A program made the translations under genes and the position numbers. Below, piece by piece: positions 34,701 through 42,130 of a DNA stretch of 42,130 nt; the stretch's first letter is position 1; the number at the start of each line of letters is the position of its first letter. The notes below the pieces were generated by a model. The model ran no database searches. It was not told the DNA's origin and saw only the letters and a list, made by a program, of their open reading frames with translations. The stretch spans positions 1-42,130 of the forward strand of contig CAUZSN010000011.1 of assembly GCA_963582345.1 (NCBI GenBank), read 5' to 3'. The stretch comes from CAUZSN01 sp963582345. GTDB lineage: Bacteria > Planctomycetota > Planctomycetia > Planctomycetales > Planctomycetaceae.

Positions 34701-35166
34701 CATCAGTTTCATCTGTCGCATCTTCTGAATATTCGACGAGATCAAAATCTACTGGATTAGCTGGCACTGCCTCAACAATTGAAGGTTCAATTTCATGGAC
34801 GATGCCATCATCCGATTCAGTCGGAGTTGAGTCGGTCACATCATCTTGAGTCGGTTCTCGTTGTTTGCTCGATGAGGCTTCATAATTCTCATCGGTTTGT
34901 TTTTCCAAATCACGGTCGCGATCCGGAACGGCATCTTCCGGGTTCAGCTGATCGTTGGGGATGTCGATCAAGACCTCGCTGGCACCAACGGGAGTCTCCA
35001 CAGGATCGCCCTCCCCAGCACCAGGGATTGGAGCCATTAGATTGCCCAGGCAGAACCGCGGCTCCAGGACTTCGATTTTCGACATGGCGAAACGTCGCCG
35101 TTCACGGCGCGTGGCCTTCGACTGCTTCGCAACCGGTAGTTGCCATGATCGATCCAGCCAAGCCAC
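31720..35166 (-). CDS. Large secreted metzincin-type protease with two GlcG/HbpS-like domains
   Basis: About 1148 residues. Near the N-terminus, after a basic stretch (ATRRERRRF), is SKIEVLEPRFCL, matching the LEPR-type motif at the start of many giant planctomycete surface proteins. Residues about 40-270 are acidic low-complexity (Asp, Glu, Ser, Thr). From about 280 a metzincin domain ends in HEIGHALGLPD (407-417), HExxHxxGxxD with Asp as third zinc ligand as in snapalysin, and a Met-turn-like AIMDG. Residues about 478-760 (VETLLSRAAAATAS, AIVDRGGQILGV, VAKARTAAFF, LPGGIPIF) and 885-1140 (LTAADVRRIIEQG, AVAKARNTAYYAD, FFPGSTPIYKSDVLVGGFGVSG) each resemble a GlcG/HbpS (DUF336) haem-binding-type domain. 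GTG 35166 is preferred (GGGAG 8 nt upstream); GTG 35193 and ATG 35085 are alternatives. Transcribed away from the barrel-cytochrome pair. Confidence 0.8.
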   Translation of the reverse strand: MAWLDRSWQLPVAKQSKATRRERRRFAMSKIEVLEPRFCLGNLMAPIPGAGEGDPVETPVGASEVLIDIPNDQLNPEDAVPDRDRDLEKQTDENYEASSSKQREPTQDDVTDSTPTESDDGIVHEIEPSIVEAVPANPVDFDLVEYSEDATDETDESDSEKSDSSRVPPLPRMEKQDGLRELNSNDGDGGPLGHSSGEGSGPLNSVVSTSHTANQAGQSTGIATNSISAAAAARSIHNVVSGSDSSQSEQAQTTDNSTNPSGTSANPQPASAQNFAWSNAAQPVTVRYDFRPQDQFANQITTAQKNRAVDALGAWTAATNGKLVFVQDISSPAEHIINIGTGDLAAVGYKSNAEGTLSVGGGMLVQQQDGNKIVGGMAWLDNAETWDTIVDNGDPSGTFDYYTAVAHEIGHALGLPDSGSSHGTAIMDGVYHGEQTSISIDGADLGTSIYETVPEPSATTQILRVYPMMTVFPQLIGTEVETLLSRAAAATASDDAIFAIVDRGGQILGVRVEEGVLDAIDANPALPTDIPRIPTDIGNGMIDSGAERETLNFAIDGAVAKARTAAFFSNGDPDNGTLAPLTSRLVRFISQSTITQREVESNPSITDSDSTIRGPGLIAPIGLGGHFPPDVMHTPPVDLFAIEKTNRDSLQHPGEDRIKGTTDDVILRSRFNIDPTFVMAGQEVHAPESYGAISGFNPDASARGIATLPGGIPIFRDTNSDSVGDTLVGAIGTFFPGDNGFATFEQGFVAGVGQSSLNRTNALRVQESEFIGLAVLGSNLAGFPTGMLDGIAPIADLDLPFGRLDLVGIQLEVIGPIAGIEGVHRLVRQFGPGLGNGDSTSGANQPVGPGADMTPGTVDDPLFADGESVAEGWLVMPHDSAVDPLTAADVRRIIEQGTLEATKVRAAVRLPRGSRTRMVLSVTDTSGEVLGLFRMKDATVFSLDVAVAKARNTAYYADARDPMDADTPGIQDVDRTPGIPAGVAFSNRTFRFLAEPRFPSGVDGTTPPEFSILNEPSINRFTAENIGAAAPASAFTTVAGFDAFHPGSNFRDLGDSSVVADPSNPPGTVTHKANQNGIVFFPGSTPIYKSDVLVGGFGVSGDGVDQDDVVTFIGSQGFLPTNSVLRADQVNVGGVRLPFIKFLRNPHG

Positions 35167-35193
35167 AGGGTATTCTCCCAATATATCCGGCAC

Positions 35194-35549
35194 ACTCTGT
35201 GCGCCATTTTGCGGTAGGACGGCTTGGAAAAGGCTGTCCTATTAAGACCACAACTCGTGGTTCTCCGTCTTAAAAATCGGAATAATCCGTAGCATAAGTC
35301 AAATAGAATTTTGACTCTCAACCGGAATTTTCCGCAAAACCGGATCATGCGATCGTGTTCAGTCATTTTAACGCCAAGAGTTCCCTACTCTTCCCAGTCT
35401 TCCATTTGATTTTCCGACTGGGAGCAGGATTTACTCCGAGTTCAGGTGAACCGGATCTTATGACCCAAGTTTCTAGTTTTCACTGACCGATATATTCAGT
35501 ACGACCGGTAAAGGCCGGACGCGCTGTCCGTACGCTTGGCGCCAGTAGC
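35194..35549. other. Divergent promoter region of the surface redox locus
   Basis: About 350 bp between the metzincin gene (left) and the barrel gene (right). It must hold promoters for both. Several small hairpins are visible: AGACCAC/GTGGTTCT around 35249-35264, AGGAC...GTCCT around 35216-35240, and CGGAC/GTCCG (35516-35530) just before the barrel start. I could not assign sigma-factor boxes or a known riboswitch. Confidence 0.4.
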
Positions 35550-37676
35550 GTGTCTGGTTGGGGTCAAACACATACGGATATAACCCGGGACTTTCCCGTG
35601 CTGCCGAACGAACGACGAACAAGCTGGTTCAGCTATCATTTTCTGAGATCGACGCAGCGTTTCATTGCTGTCGTCACCCGGCGTTCGTACGTCCTGCGCG
35701 ATTCCAATAGATGGAGAATTCTGGTGGCTTTCGCATTCCCGTGGGTGTTGACAGTCAACATTTTCTGGTCAATGACGGCAGTTTCCGAAGCTCAAGAGGT
35801 TGCGAATCAGGGGAACCAGAAGAAACGATGGATCGCGCAACTGTTCAACTTTAAAAAATCGGTAACGCATCCAGTTCAATACAAAAACGGGGCACAACGA
35901 TCAAATATTCTGCGCCGTCCAGATCGTCCATCGCTCGAGCCACCTTCGGTCGAACAGGTAACTCCTTACAACTACGACCAGTTCGAACCGCTGCTATTGC
36001 CGAAGATTGAAGCACCCTTCGGCTTCACAGGAGAATCCGGAATCCTACCGATGAAAACGCAGCAAGACAGTCATTTCGCTCCGATGGAAGATCGTTGGCG
36101 CACCGGATTCCCAGTTTGGGATCGCTACAGCAAAGGGCATCCTTGGCTGGACGACTATCCCGGTGTCGAAGGGCATTGGTGGGACCCCTACAACCAGAAC
36201 GTGCTGAAAGGGGATTATCCTATCGTCGGGCAGCACACGTTTTTGAACATTACGGCGACCAGCCTGTCGCTATTCGAATATCGTGAGGTTCCCACGGCGA
36301 CCACTCCATTTGAAAGCACGTTCAATCCGTTCGAAGAAGAATTCTTCGGCGATCCGCGACAGTTCTTCCTGACCCAGTTCTACAAGGTCCGATTTGACCT
36401 GTTCCATGGCAATCAGGCGGCCTTTAAACCATTAGATTGGCAAATTCGTCTCACCCCCGTTTTCAACATGAATTACCTCGACGTCGGGGAGTTGGCCATT
36501 GTCAATCCGGACGTCAGACACGGTACGACTCGATTCCGTGACGACGTCGCGTTGGAAGAATGGTTTGTCGAAGCCAAGCTCGCCGACTTGAGTCCTAACT
36601 ATGATTTCATGTCCGTGCGCGCCGGTTCGCAGTTTTTCACCAGTGATTTTCGCGGCTTCATCTTCAGTGATACCAACCGAGCTATCCGGTTGTTCGGCAC
36701 CAGATTCTCAAACCGTGACCAGTTCAACGTCATCTGGTTCGATCAGCAGGAGAAAGAAACGAATAGCCAATTAAATACCATGGACGACCGAGACCAAAAT
36801 ATAGTGGTCGTCAATTATTATCGCCAGGATTTTCTGTTCCCTGGCTATACAGCGCAAGCTAGTTTTCACTACAACCTGGACAGGCCTGGCTTCAAGTTCG
36901 ATAAAAACGACTTTTTGATCCGACCCGATCCGGCGGGCGTGTTTCAGCCGCATTCGGTCGAAACCTACTACTTCGGCATTGCGGGCGACGGCCATATTCG
37001 CCGAATCAATGTCAGCAACCAATTCTATTGGGTCACCGGTCGAGACAGCTTGAACCCGATCGGCGGGCGCGAGTTGGACATTAATGCCACGATGGCGGCC
37101 ATCGAGTTATCTTATGATCGCGATTGGGCACGATTCCGCACGTCGTTCTTCTGGGCGTCGGGCGACGACGATGCCAATGACGATAAAGGCGAAGGCTTCG
37201 ATTCTATCTTCGACAATCCCAACTTCGCTGGAGGTGAATTCAGCTACTGGCAGCGGCAGGCGATCCAACTGTTCGGCATTCGGCTGGTGAACGACAGGAG
37301 TATCATCCCCGATCTGCGATCCAGCAAGAGCCAGGGACAAAGCAACTTCACGAATCCTGGATTGTTTCTGTTTAATATCGGATTCGACGCCGACATCACG
37401 CCAAAATTGAAAGTCATCACAAACGCAAACTACCTATATTTTGACAAGACCGAAATATTAGAAACCTTTACGTTTCAAGATAAAATAGATCCAGAGATCG
37501 GCATCGACCTGAATCTGGGCGTTGAGTACCGTCCGTTCCACAACGACAACATGATCGTCCTAGTCGGATTCGCGGCCCTGTTGCCCGGCGATGGATTTAA
37601 AGATTTGTATAACGAATTCAATGACACATCCGAGGCAATGCATGCTGGTTTCCTTGAGGTGTTTTTGACGTATTGA
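35550..37676 (+). CDS. Outer-membrane beta-barrel (porin-like) protein
   Basis: About 708 residues. A Sec signal core lies at about residues 56-78 (RILVAFAFPWVLTVNIFW, cleaved after a SEA-like site), unusually far in. The mature N-terminus is basic and Pro-rich; from about residue 230 the sequence alternates as beta-barrel strands with aromatic girdles (HTFLNITATSLSLFEYRE, FKPLDWQIRLTPVFNMNYLD, YDFMSVRAGSQFFTSDFRG, QFNVIWFDQQEKE, YTAQASFHYNLDRPG, GLFLFNIGFDADITPKLKV) and ends in an aromatic residue (FLEVFLTY), the usual assembly signal of outer-membrane barrels. No haem or enzyme motif. Start is uncertain: GTG 35550 lacks a ribosome site, whereas GTG 35724 has GGAG 7 nt upstream but would remove the basic n-region of the signal. 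It lies 94 bp before the multihaem cytochrome gene, so they probably form an operon and a complex. Confidence 0.82.
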   Translation: MSGWGQTHTDITRDFPVLPNERRTSWFSYHFLRSTQRFIAVVTRRSYVLRDSNRWRILVAFAFPWVLTVNIFWSMTAVSEAQEVANQGNQKKRWIAQLFNFKKSVTHPVQYKNGAQRSNILRRPDRPSLEPPSVEQVTPYNYDQFEPLLLPKIEAPFGFTGESGILPMKTQQDSHFAPMEDRWRTGFPVWDRYSKGHPWLDDYPGVEGHWWDPYNQNVLKGDYPIVGQHTFLNITATSLSLFEYREVPTATTPFESTFNPFEEEFFGDPRQFFLTQFYKVRFDLFHGNQAAFKPLDWQIRLTPVFNMNYLDVGELAIVNPDVRHGTTRFRDDVALEEWFVEAKLADLSPNYDFMSVRAGSQFFTSDFRGFIFSDTNRAIRLFGTRFSNRDQFNVIWFDQQEKETNSQLNTMDDRDQNIVVVNYYRQDFLFPGYTAQASFHYNLDRPGFKFDKNDFLIRPDPAGVFQPHSVETYYFGIAGDGHIRRINVSNQFYWVTGRDSLNPIGGRELDINATMAAIELSYDRDWARFRTSFFWASGDDDANDDKGEGFDSIFDNPNFAGGEFSYWQRQAIQLFGIRLVNDRSIIPDLRSSKSQGQSNFTNPGLFLFNIGFDADITPKLKVITNANYLYFDKTEILETFTFQDKIDPEIGIDLNLGVEYRPFHNDNMIVLVGFAALLPGDGFKDLYNEFNDTSEAMHAGFLEVFLTY

Positions 37677-37770
37677 GCTTACATTCAAATCCATTGTCTG
37701 CAGTTTCGTTACAGTGAGGCCTAGTCCATCGACCCGACAATTTCGAGTCATCCATAGAGGTCTGAATTCA

Positions 37771-40700
37771 ATGCACCAAAGGACCCGTTCGGTTCTTCTG
37801 TTTGTTGTTTCCTTGCTCATATTCAAACAATCCGCTGCGCAAGCGGTCGAAAAGAGTTGGGGCTGCATTCAGTGCCATAAAGACTCGCACGATCCACATA
37901 TGAAACCAACGGTTCAGCTCGGCTGCACAGATTGCCATGGCGGAGATGCAGCAACTGCCGAATATGCCGCCGCCCATGTTTTTCCTCGATTTTCGAATGC
38001 CTGGACATCGTCGGCAAACCCGGTTCGCTCGTACACACTGTTGAACCACGAGAGGCACGAATTCATCCGTTTCGTTAATCCTGGAGACTTGCGGATTGCC
38101 CATTTAAGCTGCGGTACCACAAACTGCCATCCAAAGGAAACGCTGCAGGTCAAAAAGAGCATGATGACGCACGGCTGTATGCTGTGGGGAGCTGCTCTTT
38201 ACAACAATGGGGCCGTTTCGCATAAGTGGCCGCGGTATGGGGAAAGCTACAGCATGTACGGGAAACCGCAACGAATCCAAACCGTGCCTCCGCCTACCAA
38301 GGATCAGATCGAGAGAAAAGGTGTTCTGCCATTTCTGGAACCGTTGCCTCGCTTTCAAATCACTCATCCCGGTAATGTTCTGAGGATTTTTGAACGAGGC
38401 GGCCGTTTCCAATTTGAGGTCGGAATTCCGGAACGCTTGGAAGAGCCAGGTCGCCCGCGAGCGCGATTGAGCAACCGCGGTTTGGGCACGCTGAATCGCA
38501 CTGATCCTGTCTTCGTCGGTTTGGCAAAGACACGACTCTTGGATCCTACCCTGAACTTTCTGGGCACCAACGACCATCCAGGAGACTATCGTTCCAGCGG
38601 CTGCACCGCCTGCCACATGATTTATGCCAACGATCGATCGCCCGTCCATTCTGGTCCGTATGCCAAATTCGGAAACCGCGGTTATGCGGCCAAAGCCGAC
38701 GGTGGTTTCGTGAAATCAGCTGACCCAACAATCCCTAAGAATGAATCGGGACATCCAATAGCACACCGATTTACACGCGCGATCCCTACCAGCCAATGTA
38801 TCGTTTGCCACATCCATCCGGGAACCAGCGTGATGAATAGCTACTTGGGTTATATGTGGTGGGACCAGGAGTCAGACGGAAAATTTCTGTATCCGAGTCG
38901 ACAAAAGGATCTATCAGCGGAACAGTTTGTTCACTCACAGATGTCGAGTCTCAACGACGGCAACGCTCGCACCAGGATGACCGATCCGGAATTTCTGGCA
39001 CGTGTTTGGGAATTGAATCCTCAGTTCAAGCATCGACAGTTTGCCGACTTTCACGGCCATGGTTGGACGTTCAGCGCCGTTTTTAAAAAAGATCGTCAAG
39101 GAAAACTGCTGGACAGTCGTGGTGAGCCGATCCTGCATTCAACTACCGAATTGCTAGCAAAGGCAATCAAATATCCGGAAGACGTAAAGAAACTTTACCT
39201 TTCGGCACTGCAAGAAGAGAGAAAACCTCTTCCAAAAAGGACTTGGGTTGCCGAAGACTTAGAAGCCTTGCGGAAGGCGGAAGAAACTTTGCGCAAGCAG
39301 TATGAACGTGTTCCCGTGCATTTGCTGGACATCCATCTGGAAAGAGGAATGCACTGTGTGGACTGTCATTTTCTCCAGGACGTCCACGGCGACACAAAGC
39401 TGTACGGCGAAGTTCGTGCAGCGATCGAAATCCAGTGTGTCGATTGCCATGGGACAATTGACCGGCGGGCCAATCTACGGACTACCGGGCCGGCCGCGAA
39501 GGAAGGCCCGGATCGTAAACCGATCGGGCGACGCCTTTCCAACATGCGCACGCCGTTTGGTGAACGACGTTTCGAGGTCCGCGACGATGGCACGATCGTG
39601 CAGAACTCGATGGTCGAAGCGGGCCTGAGTTGGAGAATCTCCCAGGTTGCCGACGTCATTGACCCCAATAATCCCGATTACAATGCCCTAGCCGCACTTG
39701 CCAAAACGGTCCGCTTCGATGCAAATGGCAAATTTATTTGGGGCGACGCCCCCCAAGACTCCAAGGATTGTGCACACGCCAATAGCAATATGAGTTGTAT
39801 TGCATGTCATTCGTCGTGGAACCCCAGTTGCTACGGCTGCCATCTTCCTCAGAAAGCGAACATGAAGTTGCCCGAGCTGCACGGTGAAGGTGACGTGACC
39901 AAGAACTACGTGGCCTACAACTTCCAAACGCTGCGAGATGATGTCTATATGCTGGCGCGTGACGGCAACGTTACTGGAAATCGCATTGGCCCGGCGCGTT
40001 CCTCGTGTGCCATCCATGTCGGTTCGTACAACGCAAATCGCGAGTCAAGTTATGTCCAGCAACAAACGATTTCAGCCGAAGGCATGAGCGGCATCGCTTT
40101 CAGCACCAACGTCCCGCATACCGTTCGGGGGAAGGGCGAGACGAAAATGTGCTCAGATTGCCACGTCTCGCACAACGAAGACAACAACGCCCTCATGGCC
40201 CAGCTGTTGATGCAGGGGACGAACTATTTGAATTTCATTGGACGTTATTGTTGGATCGCTTGCGGAGATCATGGCGTCCATGCGGCTGTCGTCACTCGGA
40301 GAGATGAGCCGCAGGCAGTCATCGGTAGCCATTTGCACAGTTTGGCATTTCCAAAGGACTTTAAGGAGCACGTGACACACGGCCGGGAGTTGCAACACGC
40401 GCACGAGCATCCTGGTAATGACATTGTCGAGAATATTATCCGTCCACACCGGCAACCGTACATTCATAACGTGCAGCTTCGAGGAGAATACCTGTACGCG
40501 GCCTGTGGCAAAGCCGGTATGCGTATCTTCGACGTGGCCTTTATCGATAATAAGGCTTTCGCCGAACGAATCACGACTGCGCCGGTTTCTCCAATCGGAC
40601 AACGACTCTATGTGAGAACGAAATATTGTACCGATGTCGCTGCCCCGACGACGATTACCCCTGATCCTACACGAACGCATCAACCGGAAAACCATGAGGC

Positions 40701-41682
40701 GGACGTCCATTTGCTGTACGCATTCATTTACGTGGTGGACAAATACGAGGGACTCATTCTGATTGGGGCCGGGACATTGCTGGACGGCAACCCGACGAAT
40801 AACTATGTCAAACGTGCTTTGACCTTCAATCCAGACGAAATCCTCTCAGGAGCCCGGAAAATCACAATCGTCGGGACCTACGCGTACATTTGCTGCGATG
40901 CCGGGTTGGTCGTTGTCGATCTGAACAATCCCTTGAGACCGAAAGTGACTAGCATCTTGGGCGACGAATTCTTGGATCATCCGCATGCTGTGCAGGTCCA
41001 ATTCCGTTATGGATTTGTATGCGACAATGATGGCGTGAAGGTGATCGACACAACCGACCTAGCCCACCCGAAACCGGTCAGCTATTTGAAATTGCCCGCA
41101 GCCCACAACATTTATCTGGCGAGGACGTACGCCTACGTCGCCGCCGGCACATACGGATTAGTTATCTTGGACATTAAGGATCCACGTGAACCAAAGGTCG
41201 ATCAGGTTTTTGACGCAAACGGTATTATAAACGACGTACATGATGTCAAGCTGGGCATCGCCTATGCTAGCGAATTTGCTTACCTAGCGGACGGCCACAA
41301 TGGTTTGCGGGTCGTTCAGCTCACATCACCCGAGGTATTGGGCTACGATGGCTTCAGCCCTCGGCCCATGCCGCAATTGATCGCGACGATGAAGATCCCG
41401 AAAGGCGGCCATGCACTGGCGATTTCGAAAGGCATTGACCGAGACCGAGCGGTTGACGAATCGGGCAACCAAATCGCCGTCTTCGGCCGCGTGGGAGCTC
41501 GCCCGCTCAGCCGACACGAGCAGCGCAGGCTTTATATGCGTTCGAACGGCCGAGTCTGGAAAGTCCAGGATAGGCACAGAGACTTCCGCATTACCGACCC
41601 AAAGCAACGTGAACGGCAGCTCCAAATCGATCTGCGAAAGAGTTACGGAAATCACCGCGATCCTAGTCGACAAGTTCGATGA
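37771..41682 (+). CDS. Exported decahaem c-type cytochrome with C-terminal LVIVD-type beta-propeller
   Basis: A 1303-residue protein with a Sec signal (RTRSVLLFVVSLLIFKQSAAQA). Ten haem c sites: CxxCH at about residues 32, 52, 278, 343, 529, 556, 676, 687 and 794, plus CGTTNCH at 114 (CX4CH, known from tetrahaem cytochromes c3). A long His-rich segment (CGDHGVHAAVV, SHLHSLAF, HAHEHPGN, HRQPYIHN) links to residues about 895-1240, which hold LVIVD-type propeller repeats: YLYAACGKAGMRIFDV, YAYICCDAGLVVVDLNNP, YGFVCDNDGVKVIDTTD, YAYVAAGTYGLVILDIKDP, FAYLADGHNGLRVVQL. ATG 37771 has GAGG 10 nt upstream. Directly follows the barrel gene. Likely acts in or outside the outer membrane as electron carrier; the propeller may bind a partner or dock to the surface. 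Confidence 0.9.
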   Translation: MHQRTRSVLLFVVSLLIFKQSAAQAVEKSWGCIQCHKDSHDPHMKPTVQLGCTDCHGGDAATAEYAAAHVFPRFSNAWTSSANPVRSYTLLNHERHEFIRFVNPGDLRIAHLSCGTTNCHPKETLQVKKSMMTHGCMLWGAALYNNGAVSHKWPRYGESYSMYGKPQRIQTVPPPTKDQIERKGVLPFLEPLPRFQITHPGNVLRIFERGGRFQFEVGIPERLEEPGRPRARLSNRGLGTLNRTDPVFVGLAKTRLLDPTLNFLGTNDHPGDYRSSGCTACHMIYANDRSPVHSGPYAKFGNRGYAAKADGGFVKSADPTIPKNESGHPIAHRFTRAIPTSQCIVCHIHPGTSVMNSYLGYMWWDQESDGKFLYPSRQKDLSAEQFVHSQMSSLNDGNARTRMTDPEFLARVWELNPQFKHRQFADFHGHGWTFSAVFKKDRQGKLLDSRGEPILHSTTELLAKAIKYPEDVKKLYLSALQEERKPLPKRTWVAEDLEALRKAEETLRKQYERVPVHLLDIHLERGMHCVDCHFLQDVHGDTKLYGEVRAAIEIQCVDCHGTIDRRANLRTTGPAAKEGPDRKPIGRRLSNMRTPFGERRFEVRDDGTIVQNSMVEAGLSWRISQVADVIDPNNPDYNALAALAKTVRFDANGKFIWGDAPQDSKDCAHANSNMSCIACHSSWNPSCYGCHLPQKANMKLPELHGEGDVTKNYVAYNFQTLRDDVYMLARDGNVTGNRIGPARSSCAIHVGSYNANRESSYVQQQTISAEGMSGIAFSTNVPHTVRGKGETKMCSDCHVSHNEDNNALMAQLLMQGTNYLNFIGRYCWIACGDHGVHAAVVTRRDEPQAVIGSHLHSLAFPKDFKEHVTHGRELQHAHEHPGNDIVENIIRPHRQPYIHNVQLRGEYLYAACGKAGMRIFDVAFIDNKAFAERITTAPVSPIGQRLYVRTKYCTDVAAPTTITPDPTRTHQPENHEADVHLLYAFIYVVDKYEGLILIGAGTLLDGNPTNNYVKRALTFNPDEILSGARKITIVGTYAYICCDAGLVVVDLNNPLRPKVTSILGDEFLDHPHAVQVQFRYGFVCDNDGVKVIDTTDLAHPKPVSYLKLPAAHNIYLARTYAYVAAGTYGLVILDIKDPREPKVDQVFDANGIINDVHDVKLGIAYASEFAYLADGHNGLRVVQLTSPEVLGYDGFSPRPMPQLIATMKIPKGGHALAISKGIDRDRAVDESGNQIAVFGRVGARPLSRHEQRRLYMRSNGRVWKVQDRHRDFRITDPKQRERQLQIDLRKSYGNHRDPSRQVR

Positions 41683-41869
41683 ATAAAGAGTTATTTGTTT
41701 CTAGTGCTGGGATCATAAGAAAAACAACTTTTTGCGACCGATATTCGAACTTCACGAAGCAACACCGGACATATAACGGTGGAACTTCCGGCGATCGGTG
41801 GAGTTGAATTTCTAGGGGAATTACTTGGGTGGTTCACACTCTGATCAAATCGTCTGAGGGCAATCGTTC

Positions 41870-42130
41870 ATGAACCGGTTCAACATAGTCTTGTCGCTTA
41901 CGTTCATGGTCGTAGCGGGCACCGGCGACTGTCCAACATTGCTTGCAAAAGAGGTGGTTTTTCAATCGGGTTCAAGTCGCTTTAAGGGGCACCTTGCCGT
42001 GCCCAATGGGGTTGGTCCGTTTCCAGCGGTTATATTCCTTCATGGAGGAATGGGACCGCCGGCCGTAGCTCAAATGGCAGCTGTCCAGCGGCTGGTCGAG
42101 GTGCTCGCACAAGCTGGATTTGTCGGGTTC
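41870..42130 (+). CDS. Secreted alpha/beta hydrolase (dienelactone-hydrolase-like), partial
   Basis: The first 87 codons of a gene cut by the window end. The N-terminus is a signal peptide (RFNIVLSLTFMVVAGTG). It is followed by a short strand region (VVFQSGSSRFKGHLAVPNG) and PAVIFLHGGMGPP, the first central strand and HGG oxyanion turn of the alpha/beta hydrolase fold, as in dienelactone hydrolases and other prolyl-oligopeptidase-like esterases. The catalytic Ser, Asp and His lie beyond the window. GAGGG stands 9 nt before ATG 41870. Same strand as the cytochrome gene, 187 bp downstream; co-transcription is possible but unproven. Confidence 0.8.
   Translation, partial: MNRFNIVLSLTFMVVAGTGDCPTLLAKEVVFQSGSSRFKGHLAVPNGVGPFPAVIFLHGGMGPPAVAQMAAVQRLVEVLAQAGFVGF

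Noticed and set aside
35194..35549. Possible c-di-GMP or other riboswitch in the divergent region of the redox locus.
   Set aside because: Several small hairpins exist, but none matches a known riboswitch core that I can recognise.

Overview
The window looks like chromosomal DNA of a planctomycete (Pirellulaceae-like). The evidence is indirect but consistent: a DUF1559 prepilin-type remnant next to a tRNA, a giant secreted protein with an LEPR-type motif near its N-terminus, a Ser/Thr-kinase-type TPR remnant, a HisA-related protein of the kind that accompanies tetrahydromethanopterin C1 genes, many genes without Shine-Dalgarno sites, roughly even base composition and loose gene packing. No phage, IS element, CRISPR array or rRNA was seen. 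No 16S gene is present, so the assignment is an inference.

Layout. 0.3-9.4 kb holds mostly housekeeping genes on both strands: a metallophosphoesterase, tRNA-Leu(CAA), a Lys-rich small protein, ribosomal protein bS21, ThyX, a CDGSH iron-sulfur protein directly followed by an Ldh2-family oxidoreductase, a KAS III-like enzyme, flotillin FloA and a RidA-family protein. 9.5-14.6 kb holds an aminotransferase/aspartate-dehydrogenase pair (minus) and an FAD oxidoreductase, aldo/keto reductase and NadD (plus). 14.7-21.1 kb is a sparse stretch with decayed genes (AAA+ ATPase, TPR protein) around tRNA-Leu(UAA), an HpcH/HpaI aldolase, MazG and YqgE. 21.2-29.9 kb is dense: cobalamin adenosyltransferase, thiolase plus FadJ/FadB (a beta-oxidation pair), MetG, RNase D and a HisA-related protein.

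30.2-42.1 kb is the accessory part and the most interesting. Apart from intergenic DNA it encodes only exported proteins: a Lys-rich single-haem protein, a small secreted protein, a ~1150-residue protein joining a metzincin protease domain to two GlcG/HbpS-like domains, then (divergently) a ~700-residue outer-membrane beta-barrel followed 94 bp later by a ~1300-residue decahaem cytochrome whose C-terminal third is an LVIVD-type beta-propeller. A barrel next to a large multihaem cytochrome suggests a porin-cytochrome route for moving electrons across the outer membrane. With the haem-binding-type GlcG domains and the small c-type haem protein next to it, this could be an undescribed planctomycete extracellular redox system; that is inference from domain content and neighbourhood. 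The window ends inside a secreted alpha/beta hydrolase gene.

At least three genes are visibly broken (DUF1559, AAA+ ATPase, TPR protein). Two of them end within 15 bp of the 3' end of a tRNA-Leu gene.
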